40,784 nt of DNA from Caulochytrium protostelioides (Eukaryota; Chytridiomycota; Caulochytriomycetes; Caulochytriales; Caulochytriaceae). The notes beneath the pieces were generated by a model, which had not been told where the DNA came from, did not search any database, and worked only from the letters and a program-made list of their open reading frames with translations. The first letter of the stretch is position 1. Each line of letters begins with the position of its first letter. Below are positions 10,101 to 18,030 of this stretch, piece after piece. Both the position numbers and the translations under genes were made by a program. Location of the stretch: the NCBI GenBank assembly GCA_003615045.1, contig ML014264.1, positions 3,629-44,412 on the forward strand, read 5' to 3'.

Positions 10101-13100
10101 CCAGCAGCAAGACATTGAGCGGCTGTCCGCCGCGGTCCAGGCCGTGCAGGCCGACGCTGCCCATACCGAAGCGCAGTTGCGCCGCGAGCTCGACCACGTG
10201 ACGCGGGCGCTGGAGGAGATGCAACATGAGCAGCGCGCCCGTGATGCCGCATACGAGAGCCTGCGGGCGGCCCATGACCACGTGGCGCAGCAGCACCGCG
10301 ACCTCGAGGCCCACGCCCAGTCACGCCAATCGGACCAGGAGGCAGCGCACGCCCGCGCCGTGGAATCCATGCAGACGGAGATCGGTCGTCTTCAAGCGGC
10401 GCTCGCAGCGCTAGAGCACGAAAAGCAGCACCTGGAAGCGGCGTCTGCCGCAGCGGCCGCTTCCACATCAGCCGCTTCTGCCTCAGACGAGCCGTCGATG
10501 TCGTCGCGTGATTTTGATCATGTCGATCCTCAGACAGCCTTGCAGGCGCGGATCCACCAGCTGGAAACGCAGCTGACCGAGCAAGCCGTTGATCTCGAGA
10601 CGAAGAGCCAGACCTTGCAGGTGCGGGTGCAGGAGCTCGAGCAGCAGCTGGAGCTGGAGCGGCAGCATGCGCCGCCGTCGGTGGCCGCCGCGTCCCCGCG
10701 ACGGTCGCCGACCCTGCCGCTGGTGGACGCCGACCTGGACACGGGCACGTCCGCGCAGGAGCCCTTCCCGGTGCGGTTCCCGACGACGTCGGTGACCGAT
10801 GCGGGCGTGGACAGCACCTCGGAGCGCGATGCCGTGATGCGCGACCTGCAAGATCAAGTCACCACGGCGCAAGCGGCTTCGCAGGCGATGCACGACCAGC
10901 TGGCCGCTTTGTCGTCGCAGCACGATGCCGCCCTCGTCGCTCTCCAGGACCGGCTCGGTGCTAGTCAAAGCCATGCGGAGACGGTCGAAATGCAGTACGC
11001 GGAGCTCCTGACGGCACGCGACGCGTGGGAGGAGGAGCGCGCGGCGTGGCAGACGCAGTGGCAAGCGCTGGAAGCGGCACATGCCGAGAAGGAAGCCGAG
11101 TGGCAGGCGTCCTGGACGGAGCGCGATGTCGCCCACGCTGCGGCTCTCGAAGCGCTCCAGACGCAAGTCGTGGCCGTGCAAGCCGAGCTGGCGGACCACG
11201 TGGCACAGCACGCGGCGGCCGAGGCCACGTGGCAGCGCGAGCGTGAGGCGCAGCAGGTGGCGCAGCAGGCGCTGGACACGCAGCTCCAGGCCGCCCGCAC
11301 CGAGCGGGAGGCGCTCGAGCAGGAGTACCAGCAGCAGCGCGACGCGCTGCAAGCGCGAATGGCCGACGTCGCCGAGCAGATCGCGCAGCGCGATGCGGCG
11401 GCGACGCTGTCTCCCGAGCGCGAAGCTGAGCTGCAGGCGACGATTGCGACGCTGTCGGCGGCACAGGCCGCGGCTGCGGCTGATCACGCCGCGGCCGTCG
11501 AGGCCGCCGCACAGACCGAAGCTCAGCTGCGGCACGAGCTGGGCGAGTGGGAGCAGGCCTGGACGACGCTCTCCGAGAAGGAAACAGCGCTCCAGGCGAC
11601 GGTGGCGCAGCTCGAAGCCGCGCATGCGGCTGGCGAGCAGACGCGCCACACGCTCGAAAGTCAGTTTGCAGACCACGTTGCGCAACAGGCGTCGACGGAA
11701 GCCGAGCTATCAACGCTGCAGGCAACGAACGCAGCGCTGACGGCGCAGGTGGCGCAGCACGAGGCGGACGCCGCGCAGCACACGCAGGAGCAGCAGTCGC
11801 TCTCGGGGATCGTGGCGATGCTCACCGAAGAGCGCGACGCGGCCCAGTCCATGGTGAACGAGATGCGGTCGACCTTGAGCGAGACGCAGTCGACCTTGAG
11901 CGAGGCGCAGTCCACCCTCAGCGCCACACAGTCGGAGTTGAGCTCCACACAGTCGGAGTTGAGCGAGACGCGATCCGAGTTGAGCTCCACACAATCCGAG
12001 TTGTCGCAGGTCTCGACGCTGCTCGATGAGGTCCAGTCGCAGTATGACCGCGTCGTCGCCGACAAGCACGAGCTGACCCAGTCGCTCGCAGCCGTCACAG
12101 CTGAGCGCGACGCCGTCGCCGCGCAGATCGCCGCGCTGAGCGAGCAGCTCGCGGCCGCCCGAGACGCGACCGCCGTGCTCGAAGCTCAGACGGCGGCTCA
12201 CCAGCAGGAAGCCGCCGCCGCCGCCGCCCGCGCCGCCGTTGCCCACGCCGCCCTCGCGGCCGTCCAGGCGTATCTAGGCGCCCTCCACGCCACGATCCGC
12301 CGTGGCGCCGAAGACGATGCGCCGGCGTCCTTCCAGCTCGCCGCGCTGCCGTCACCTTTCTCGGCCGAGGATGGCGCCGACGCGGCCCCCCGCGAAGCCG
12401 GCGATGCCGAAGCGGACGACCTCCGCCGCATCAAGGACGAGATCCGACGCTTCGCGGTCTGGCTGCGTACGGCGCCGGCCGTCGTGGCTGTCGCCCAGCA
12501 GACCCTCGAGGCGCTGCAGCAGCATGTGGTCGACGCCCAGCAGGCCCAGGCCCAGGCCCAGGCCCAGGCCCAGGCTCAGGCCCAGGCCCAGGCTCAGGCC
12601 AAGCATGCTGTCGAGCACGCCGCGGAGGCCGCGGCGCCGTCGGCCCAGGCGGTGCTGCCTCAGCGCCGCGCGCTCGCGGGCTCATCCCACAGCCCGACGC
12701 GGGACGCCGGGGTTTCGGACGCCACGAGTCGCGACCCGTCGCCGCGCCGTCGCCGCGACGCGGACGCAGACGACGCGCGCCGCGAATCCGGCGCCCAGCA
12801 GCGCCACGTGGACGCGCTGCGTGCCGAGGCGCAGTCGCTTCGCCACGAACTGCGCGACCGCGAGCAGCGCCTGCGGCAGCGCGAACGCGCGTTGCACGAT
12901 GTCCAGGCGCAGTATACTCAAGCCCAGAGCAAGCTTCAGAAAATGGATCCCGAGCGCGCGCATCTCGGGCACTGCGTGTCCCTCGCCGAGGTCGTGCTCG
13001 GACAGCTCCAGTCCCTGCTCGCCACCCTGGGCGACGCCGTCGCGCCGGGCGCCGTCTCGGCCGCCGACCGCGCGCTGTGGACCGATGTCGTGCGCACGCA

Positions 13101-16100
13101 CGACCGTCTGGCCCAGGACATCGATCTACTCTCGACAAGTCTGGCGCTCGTGCGCGCCGAGCCGGCCACGGGCAGCGCGCGCCGCGGCGGTGGAGCTGCC
13201 ACTGCCACGAATGCGTCGCCGCGCCGCCGGTCGCCGAGCCGCGGGCCCCGCGAGAGCAGCGACCTCGTGCCGCGCCAACAGCTCGACCACCAACAAGCCA
13301 TGGTCGCGGACCTCGTGGCGCAGCTCCATGCGTTCCGCGCCGATAACGACCGTCTCCTCATGGAGATCCAGGTCTTGGAGTCGGCGAACAGTCCCGTGGA
13401 CGCTGCGCATCCGGCCAGCGCCACGGGCGGGACGCCCGCCATGGGCGCCGTCGCTGCCGCGACAGGCGCCCAGGCGGTGACGACCGTGGCGTCGGCCCAG
13501 CGCCGCTCGAAGGAGCAGCGCCTCGAACGCCAGCTGGAGGAGCTGCGCCACGTGTGGGCCCGCGAGCGGTCGGCGTGCGCGATGCTGCGACAGCTGGTGC
13601 ACCAGGCGCAGAGCGAAGCGGTGGCGCTCCAGAAAGCGCGGACCGCCGACCAGCACCAGTACAAGAAGGACGCGCACGTGCTCGAGGCGCGTTTCACGAA
13701 GCTGCTCGCGAAGCAGCAGAGCGCGGTCGAGCGCCTCACGCGGAGCATGGCTGCGGCCCAGAAGGACGCCGAGTACTGGGAAGCGCAGTGCAAGCGCGTC
13801 CAGAAGGAGCTGCATGAGCTGGAGAACCGGTATGAGCACGCGATGCAGGACGTCGACACGGAACGCGACCGCGTTGCGACGGCCAACGACACCTTGCGCG
13901 CCCTGCAGAGCGAGGCGGCGGCGCAGGCCGACGCGATGGCGCAGCAGGAGCGCGCGTGGGCGGCCGAGAAGGCGCAGCTCGCCTCGGCCGCGCAGGCGGC
14001 ACGCGCCGCCGAGACGGCCGCACAGAGCTGCGCTGACGAGAGCGCCGCCGCGGCCGCGAAGCAGATCCAGACGCTCACGGCGCAGATGGCCGAGGCGCGC
14101 CACGCCGCCGCGGGGCAGCGTGATCTGGCAGCGCGCCTGCTCGCCGCCGAGGCGGCCCGCGACGCCGTCGAGGCCGAGATGGCGCTGCTCAAGACGACGG
14201 ACGCGGCGAAGCTCGCCGCGTGCCGCCGCGAGATGGCGGCGCTCGAGCAGCGGCTCGCGGACGCGTTGCAGGCGCAACGCCGCACGGCCGAGACCCGCCA
14301 CGGCCACGCGGCGACGGCCGACGCCGCGAACGCCGCGGCGGCCGCCGACCTGGCGCGGCAGGTGACGCAGTGGGAGCGCGAGCGCCGCCATCTGCAGGAG
14401 CTCGTCGACACGCTTCAGGAGGACCTGCAGCGCGCCGACGCCAAGTACCAGGCGGCCCGCGAAGCGTCGCACGCGGCGCAGGCGGAGCGGGTGGCGCAGC
14501 AAGACCAGGCGCGGACCCAAGCCGCCGAGCTGCGCGCGGCGCTCGCGGAGAAGGAGCAGCTCGTGCTCGATCTGGAGGCGCGAATCCGGCGCACGCAGCA
14601 CCAGGCCGACCGGTCGCGCCTCGATGCTGAGCAGAACGCCCAGGAGGCCGTGGCGGCGCGGGTGCAGGCCAAGGAGCGCGAGGCGGAGTTGCTGCGCCAG
14701 AAGGACGCGGTCGTCCAGGCCCAGGCGCAGCACCAGTATGAAAAGGACCGCGCGAAGCGGCTGGCCATGAAGGTCGACGAGCTGCACCAGCGCGAGAAGC
14801 TGTCCAAGAAGCCGCGGCCGCCGGTGGCGTCGCACGCGACCCAGACGCCCGCGGGCGAGCCAGAGGTCGGCGCTCATGCCCTGACGCTGGCTTCACCGAC
14901 CGTCGCGGACGCTGCGGCCGCTGATGCGCAGCAAGCCGCCGCGCTCAAGACTCTGCAGAAGGCGTTCAAGAACCTCGAACACATCGTGCTGCAGACCCTG
15001 CAGTGGACCCTCGGTCCCGACATGGACTACCGCGCGAATCTGCTGATGTCGTGCCACCAGCTCATCGCCGAGTTCCTGTACATGCGAGCCTTCAGCAACC
15101 GCTTGATGATCTGGCGCAGCGACCTCAAGTACCAGAAACTCTATCTGTGCTTCCAGGTGGACTCGCTCTCGAATCACCACAAGGCCACGCTCGATTTCCT
15201 CAGCGAGATGGGCATTGCGAGTGACGCCGACGCGCGGCTGCACCAGCACCCGGCGGCCGCTGCCGTCACGGGCGTCGCGGGCATCGAAGCCGACGAGACC
15301 TCTGAAGCCTTGCGCATCAAGCAGCTGCCGCCGCGCGAGCGCGCTCAGGCCCTCGCCGCGCGCCGCCGCCGCCAATTCCGCCGATGCGTCAACGTCCTCA
15401 TGGCCCTCTACCGCATGAAGAGTATGGCCCAGGCGTGGGTCAGTATCCAGGACGAGACGCAGGGCCCCTTCTTTTCGCATCCGTCGGCGGCCTCATCACG
15501 GTCCCAGTCACAGGCGCGCCTGACGGGCGCGCCGCGGCTCAGCCAGAGTCAGGGCCCGCCGGCGCGCGGGCAGCGTGGCGACGGCGCCGCGGCGCGCAAG
15601 ACCGGCGCCGGCGCCGCCGGCTCCGGCTCCGGTCGCGGGCACAGCCAAGGCCCGCACGCGGGCGCCGGCGCGACGCTCAGCCGCAGCATGTCCAGCACCC
15701 GCCAGTCCTCGGCCGAGTCCCTGATTCCTGCCGTCGACGCCGCCCCTCTGGACCACCCCGAGTTTGCGCTGAAGCGGCCGATGCTGGCGGTCAGCACGAC
15801 GCCGGCGCCCGCGGCGGGTTCGCCGGCGATGCCGACGCCCACCACCGCGCCGGCGTCGGCCTCGCGCCGCGTGCCGCCGGTCGGTCTGGCGCCGCGCGGC
15901 GACGAGACCCCGTCGGCGAGCCCGGACGACGTGCTGCATCCGCACATCACGCATCGCGGCACGCGCCATGCTCCCGGAACCAGCGGTCCGCCGCCGGCGC
16001 CGTTGTTGTCGTCCGTGGCGGCGGCGGCGGCGGCGCCCATGAGCGCGACGCGTGCGCAGGCGCTGCCCTCATGGCACCGCGCGGGCGCTGTGGGATCGCG

Positions 16101-16230
16101 CGACACCGGGGAGAGCGGGCTGCTTTCTCCGCTGGCGGCGGCGTCCACGACGCCCTCGGCCGCGACGCCGGCATCGGTGTTGCCCCCGCGCTCGACGACG
16201 CCGCGCTGGATGGAGATCCCGCGGCCGTGA
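4123..16230 (+). CDS. Giant pericentrin/AKAP450-like coiled-coil protein with C-terminal PACT domain
   Basis: A single uninterrupted frame of 4,035 residues. Residues 1 to about 930 are disordered and rich in Ala, Ser, Pro and Asp. From about 935 to 3590 it is almost continuous coiled coil (Ala/Glu/Gln/Leu heptads), broken by disordered linkers near 1500-1560 and 1660-1790. Residues about 3607-3770 resemble a PACT domain: FLYMRAFSNRLMIW, then LKYQKLYLCFQVDSL, and after a loop RRQFRRCVNVLMALYRMKSM. These fit the YQKRYLLL and RFR..V....RMK cores of pericentrin and AKAP450. A basic Ser/Pro/Gly-rich tail follows. PACT proteins anchor gamma-tubulin and regulatory factors at centrosomes, basal bodies or spindle poles, and bind calmodulin. 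The start ATG 4123 follows a CCG-rich leader. The alternative, a generic Golgi or myosin-like coiled coil, is less likely because of the PACT match. Confidence 0.82.
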   Translation: MKRNERLAAARRKFQRFKTASSASRTPSSAAPSQTVTFSEYDPEYDREHGPEHSGRASDSYGGSGAPDRELDDVTSAASHAAGSTPHATVAAAAQRLAPPSPDAAQTTDHGLFVGPAIPGNGTASTRSLDASPAIDDADAPDGCDGERGAAAPADAHRSPPPATSPSSARDGASKPVDATLWPLPTSPLGDETDGGDGDGDATSQPSALTSQQTTPALSPAHSRYASPARRASASRGPPRAGPLSPLAYEAADVSLTSSHHASEPSLTPADPTGVAETTEIAADAGATDVLPSEILLASMTALPETPAHGDTDAETAADAVSPSKPTSTPMPLPEEAEALADSAHHGADHDDVEAVDSVPVANDEAAAPSLEPKIEGWAVDASPFDLPDLGGLPAEQSESVPPLDTEAQPVAVTTTIVPPDDDELEAAAAVAIDALPAAAAIDVLRDGATEDVSWSRDESHAALSPAFSPPWQSRPMPGGLDESMATPGDLHVGEAVAVGGLYETPDAPANLKMEDADIDTHRSHHADTSADGSNNANASAHTNADAITYADANADADADADASADALASVDEAAAERALHTIESTENHRPSAEISAIITDAPPDLGDPDSMASGWDLPMDAVLAAAETAAEPPSFLPPSPPVVPMATATATTIAPTTPGSTHSSSRPRSPIPAPLTLPVYFEGPPRVPPSAASLSPSTAVPDSAPPGSAPLDRFDPVPRQASPSPTSLHRRAVSRRTSDAAMAAMRAHGATGSMGDATTAASLMSPHSASSGLGSIESLMHQLSLDASGMASASAIPKDARATHERPSPPAHDHDRDAHASARMNLGEAPHDARQWSGVPSPARGTTASPSPTPLPDMSSPLPSLPPSSSARSPCLSGQASAPAFSPAHRSPASPTSPTSPASPASPASSAPSLRPVSGAASGAVSASGTSVVSLVVYKALQQQYIQAEREREAATVELTAREDDLRSEAARASRLEAQTQTLRDECDATKASYIDALTTVADLRTAHADLEAEVTRLQDELAGMLASHALQNSATREEDEAKYTALRDEMAALQTQWAIAQETHRQEICKLREDHRAARDQSLEQLEASQAVRAQQALDLEAARAVREQLEQRHAEAQAAHEAVAQLLRREVATLEQTVGALEAQCVAQQSQLAERDARIATLETTTRQDAVRLASLEDDVARLAAERDHAVAACQRVSAEYTQLEADYTTLNDDFQQQEQDFEKAVGVVKARLQQQQQDAAQRDEQRAAAAAAERDVVVRERDAVLAEREQLRAERDTWTHRAAEAAAQLDDARAVAASHEAALTEQLSALAQNAAVSELRHEMANETALAEARAALAAARAAHDAAMASAQAAQQAESAALRDRLRQMADEAQAEVDAREAQIDALTDALAVMEAKQGEIRDKTADYIAQRDAERAALEAQYGEAVDRVARLEAEVAQAQAALATVQATLATAETRIVSLTSELAQQTDTIRALEAELATARAQAAQRAASEPAATAPLDAARAADAALMPFLSDGPPDFATLFDLPSAMGGLSPAPVAVPAAPTAPSDSAAHETAGTDSAAATHVGASRMAELEAALAAQTGELDTLRAQLAAATDAVQAATAASEPVEAVSAATDALHADLEATRHALDEAHQARTALEHQLAVMQQRLADQLPSAVPADGDNLPHGNEPHGDIEDDKRPGDGYGAYEAPSGATTHADHDAWPAAPPVSGEAKPSTPPMVADDLFGSSDRGFDDLFGAPAATSGTPVGDDLFASLVPVTSPPLASAPGLAIPVGPHDADDPVVTTVPATLAAAEARARELTDQCEQLQAALDEARLRHAAAEAEWAQRLAAAESGQAEQAQAEHSRSEHVQAETELREGYWAAERTELTMQLHNATEAQHAMAAQHAAEQQARDAEMHGLMAELQQTQAQLETLRYDKDALAAEYTAYREAQAQAEAALQARIEALEAAEAASSARLADSDSDLQAATTHASQVVEARDAYEQTVAHQQQDIERLSAAVQAVQADAAHTEAQLRRELDHVTRALEEMQHEQRARDAAYESLRAAHDHVAQQHRDLEAHAQSRQSDQEAAHARAVESMQTEIGRLQAALAALEHEKQHLEAASAAAAASTSAASASDEPSMSSRDFDHVDPQTALQARIHQLETQLTEQAVDLETKSQTLQVRVQELEQQLELERQHAPPSVAAASPRRSPTLPLVDADLDTGTSAQEPFPVRFPTTSVTDAGVDSTSERDAVMRDLQDQVTTAQAASQAMHDQLAALSSQHDAALVALQDRLGASQSHAETVEMQYAELLTARDAWEEERAAWQTQWQALEAAHAEKEAEWQASWTERDVAHAAALEALQTQVVAVQAELADHVAQHAAAEATWQREREAQQVAQQALDTQLQAARTEREALEQEYQQQRDALQARMADVAEQIAQRDAAATLSPEREAELQATIATLSAAQAAAAADHAAAVEAAAQTEAQLRHELGEWEQAWTTLSEKETALQATVAQLEAAHAAGEQTRHTLESQFADHVAQQASTEAELSTLQATNAALTAQVAQHEADAAQHTQEQQSLSGIVAMLTEERDAAQSMVNEMRSTLSETQSTLSEAQSTLSATQSELSSTQSELSETRSELSSTQSELSQVSTLLDEVQSQYDRVVADKHELTQSLAAVTAERDAVAAQIAALSEQLAAARDATAVLEAQTAAHQQEAAAAAARAAVAHAALAAVQAYLGALHATIRRGAEDDAPASFQLAALPSPFSAEDGADAAPREAGDAEADDLRRIKDEIRRFAVWLRTAPAVVAVAQQTLEALQQHVVDAQQAQAQAQAQAQAQAQAQAQAKHAVEHAAEAAAPSAQAVLPQRRALAGSSHSPTRDAGVSDATSRDPSPRRRRDADADDARRESGAQQRHVDALRAEAQSLRHELRDREQRLRQRERALHDVQAQYTQAQSKLQKMDPERAHLGHCVSLAEVVLGQLQSLLATLGDAVAPGAVSAADRALWTDVVRTHDRLAQDIDLLSTSLALVRAEPATGSARRGGGAATATNASPRRRSPSRGPRESSDLVPRQQLDHQQAMVADLVAQLHAFRADNDRLLMEIQVLESANSPVDAAHPASATGGTPAMGAVAAATGAQAVTTVASAQRRSKEQRLERQLEELRHVWARERSACAMLRQLVHQAQSEAVALQKARTADQHQYKKDAHVLEARFTKLLAKQQSAVERLTRSMAAAQKDAEYWEAQCKRVQKELHELENRYEHAMQDVDTERDRVATANDTLRALQSEAAAQADAMAQQERAWAAEKAQLASAAQAARAAETAAQSCADESAAAAAKQIQTLTAQMAEARHAAAGQRDLAARLLAAEAARDAVEAEMALLKTTDAAKLAACRREMAALEQRLADALQAQRRTAETRHGHAATADAANAAAAADLARQVTQWERERRHLQELVDTLQEDLQRADAKYQAAREASHAAQAERVAQQDQARTQAAELRAALAEKEQLVLDLEARIRRTQHQADRSRLDAEQNAQEAVAARVQAKEREAELLRQKDAVVQAQAQHQYEKDRAKRLAMKVDELHQREKLSKKPRPPVASHATQTPAGEPEVGAHALTLASPTVADAAAADAQQAAALKTLQKAFKNLEHIVLQTLQWTLGPDMDYRANLLMSCHQLIAEFLYMRAFSNRLMIWRSDLKYQKLYLCFQVDSLSNHHKATLDFLSEMGIASDADARLHQHPAAAAVTGVAGIEADETSEALRIKQLPPRERAQALAARRRRQFRRCVNVLMALYRMKSMAQAWVSIQDETQGPFFSHPSAASSRSQSQARLTGAPRLSQSQGPPARGQRGDGAAARKTGAGAAGSGSGRGHSQGPHAGAGATLSRSMSSTRQSSAESLIPAVDAAPLDHPEFALKRPMLAVSTTPAPAAGSPAMPTPTTAPASASRRVPPVGLAPRGDETPSASPDDVLHPHITHRGTRHAPGTSGPPPAPLLSSVAAAAAAPMSATRAQALPSWHRAGAVGSRDTGESGLLSPLAAASTTPSAATPASVLPPRSTTPRWMEIPRP
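5749..5830 (+). repeat. Asn/Ala/Asp hexamer repeat in the PACT protein N-terminus
   Basis: Degenerate gcggat/gcggac units encode alternating Ala-Asp and Ala-Asn. They form an acidic low-complexity run inside the disordered N-terminal region. Confidence 0.6.
6798..6850 (+). repeat. 9-bp Ser-Pro repeat in the PACT protein
   Basis: Units of tccccggca/tccccgaca/tccccggcg repeat about five times, encoding Ser-Pro-Ala and Ser-Pro-Thr. They lie just before the coiled coil begins. Confidence 0.65.
11866..12012 (+). repeat. Seven tandem 21-bp units encoding perfect heptads
   Basis: Seven consecutive 21-bp units encode seven-residue repeats such as QSTLSEA, QSELSST and RSELSST (residues about 2582-2630). 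Units are conserved at both DNA and protein level. They match one coiled-coil heptad each, so they preserve register. Confidence 0.85.
12541..12600 (+). repeat. 6-bp Gln-Ala repeat in the PACT protein
   Basis: Ten units of caggcc/caggct encode a Gln-Ala run near residue 2810. Slippage-prone; copy number may vary between strains or be misassembled. Confidence 0.85.
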
Positions 16231-17557
16231 AGGCGGACCATTGGTCTGATGCGCCACCGATCCCTCTGTCTCTCTCTCTTCGCTGTATACTGATGGAACG
16301 CGACCGCGATTGAAGGACGCGCCTAGTTGCGCATGCGGGGTGCTCATCCGCGGTTCGGCCGATGGCGGGATCGTCGGGAATTCCCGTCATGCGCGCTTCC
16401 GTATTTCTCCTTTTCCCCGATGGTGTGGCGGCGCCGTCTCCGCTGCCGCCCTCCATCGGCCAGTCCGCCAGTATCGGCTCGCTGCGCCACTCAGCCGCCC
16501 GGCGGGGGCACATGCGGGCCAAGCGGCGCCTCCCTCCCTCCCGAGCGCCGCGTCCGCGGCGGCCACGGCCGCGGCAGCCGCGACACGCCGCGGCCGGATA
16601 AGTGCCTGGCGTCCGACATCCGCACGCGGCGTGTCGCCCCATGCGGACGGCGTCAGACGGCGGTCGATATCCATGCTGTCACTGCTGGTGCTGGTGCTGC
16701 TGTCACTGGTGCTGGTGCTGGTGCTGTTGCTGCTGCTACTGCTCTGTTCGCGCTCGCTCGCCACCCCCGCCGCTCGCCGCTCGCCTTTCCCGCATCTTTT
16801 TTTTCCCACTTCTACGTATGTTTCATACCGCGTGTCGCTTGCCTACGCCGCACGCCGTCCGGAACCCGACCCGCGCTGAGGAAAGAACGCGGCGGCTGGC
16901 GACGACGCGTCGTGCTGCCGGTCGACGTCGTGGCGCCGACGCCGGCCGCGATGCCGCCCCCCGCGGGTGCATGCCGGCCCCGCCGCCAACCGCGGCATGG
17001 CAAGCGCCCGTCCGCGTGGTCGTGGAGCGCCGCTGCTTCGCATGAGAGGGGGCCAAGGACGACGCTGGTCCGGCAGCGCTCTTGCGCGCCGTTGTGCTGA
17101 CCGGCGGCCGCTGGCTGGTGGCGATTGGCGGCCGGCCCGTCATCGCGCCGCTCTGGCGGAGCTGTGGTGCTGATGACCGCGCGTCGCTCGTCTATACCCG
17201 ACAGGCCAGGGTCTGTCTGCGGGATGCGGATGCTGTCCACACGAGGGCCTTGACTGTTCCGCGTGTGTTCTACCATGCCTGCGGCTCCGTGAGCATCGCG
17301 CACTCGGATCGGCCATGGGTACACGATGTCGTTCCTGGTCGCCGCCATCCCCCCGTCTCGCGCTGAGCGATGCGTTCGGTCGATCGAGACGCTCGATGCG
17401 GCATACGGCACGCGTCGTCCCATCACCATCGGCATCACCGCTGCGGGAGAGACATCAATGTCGTTGTCTTTTGGAATAAGTCACTCACCCGACATTTTTC
17501 TGAAACTTCTGTCGTCTGGATTTCCTTTTTTTGGCAACGTTGCAGATCGCTTGCATC
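16231..17557. other. Intergenic region between the PACT gene and ATP synthase subunit e
   Basis: 1.3 kb without a recognised gene. It contains a ctggtg/ctgctg repeat (about 16677-16745) whose translation is only a Leu/Val run, and a T-rich patch at 16796-16806. The 100 bases before 17558 are less GC-rich, with several T runs, and may be the promoter or 5' leader of the next gene. Confidence 0.4.
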
Positions 17558-17869
17558 ATGTCCGGCATCCTCAACACGCAGTCGGTGGCGTTCCTCCGCT
17601 GGGGCGCGCTTGGCGTCGGCATCTGGTACGGCGCGCAGCGCCAGGCCTCGCTGACGCAGCTCGTGGCCGCCCGCCACGCCGGCGAGCACGCGCACCAGCG
17701 CGAAATCTACGTTGAGGAGGCCCTCCTCGCCTACCAGGCCCGTGAGCACCATGCCCGCGAGGCCCGCGCCAAGGCTGCCGGCGTCGTCGTCGACCCCACC
17801 GACTACAAGTTCACCGCCGACAAGGCCATCGATTGGCTCGTCAACGACATGGAGAAGCACGGCGCTTAA
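17558..17869 (+). CDS. ATP21: F1Fo ATP synthase subunit e
   Basis: A 103-residue protein with one N-terminal membrane segment (SVAFLRWGALGVGIWYGAQR) containing the GxxxG motif GIWYG, typical of subunit e (yeast Atp21/Tim11, human ATP5ME). The Arg/Gln-rich turn and a helical, charged C-terminal part follow, as in the family. Subunit e sits in the inner mitochondrial membrane and helps ATP synthase dimerise and shape cristae; the GxxxG pairs it with subunit g. The ATG at 17558 was chosen because it places the membrane segment near the start; the frame runs upstream only to a TTG. It converges on PRP2, with 161 bp between the stop codons. Length fits the family. Confidence 0.85.
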   Translation: MSGILNTQSVAFLRWGALGVGIWYGAQRQASLTQLVAARHAGEHAHQREIYVEEALLAYQAREHHAREARAKAAGVVVDPTDYKFTADKAIDWLVNDMEKHGA

Positions 17870-18030
17870 TCACCGTCCGATGCACCTCATGCGTCCGTCT
17901 CCGGCATCCGCCGCGCCGCCGCTGTTCCGCCTGCGGGAAGAGGGCGGTCGCGTATGACGGACGGGGGCTGGCCGCGCTCGCTTGTTTTATATATCCTTGT
18001 TCTTTTTTTTTCATGAAGACGGGAGAGCAT

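Noticed and set aside
13126-14877. Long Arg/Leu-rich open frames opposite the PACT coiled coil
   Set aside because: Mirror images of Ala/Glu/Gln codons; no independent support.
16310-16879. A frame with a strongly hydrophobic Leu/Val stretch suggesting a membrane protein
   Set aside because: The stretch is only the translation of a ctggtg/ctgctg microsatellite in an intergenic region.
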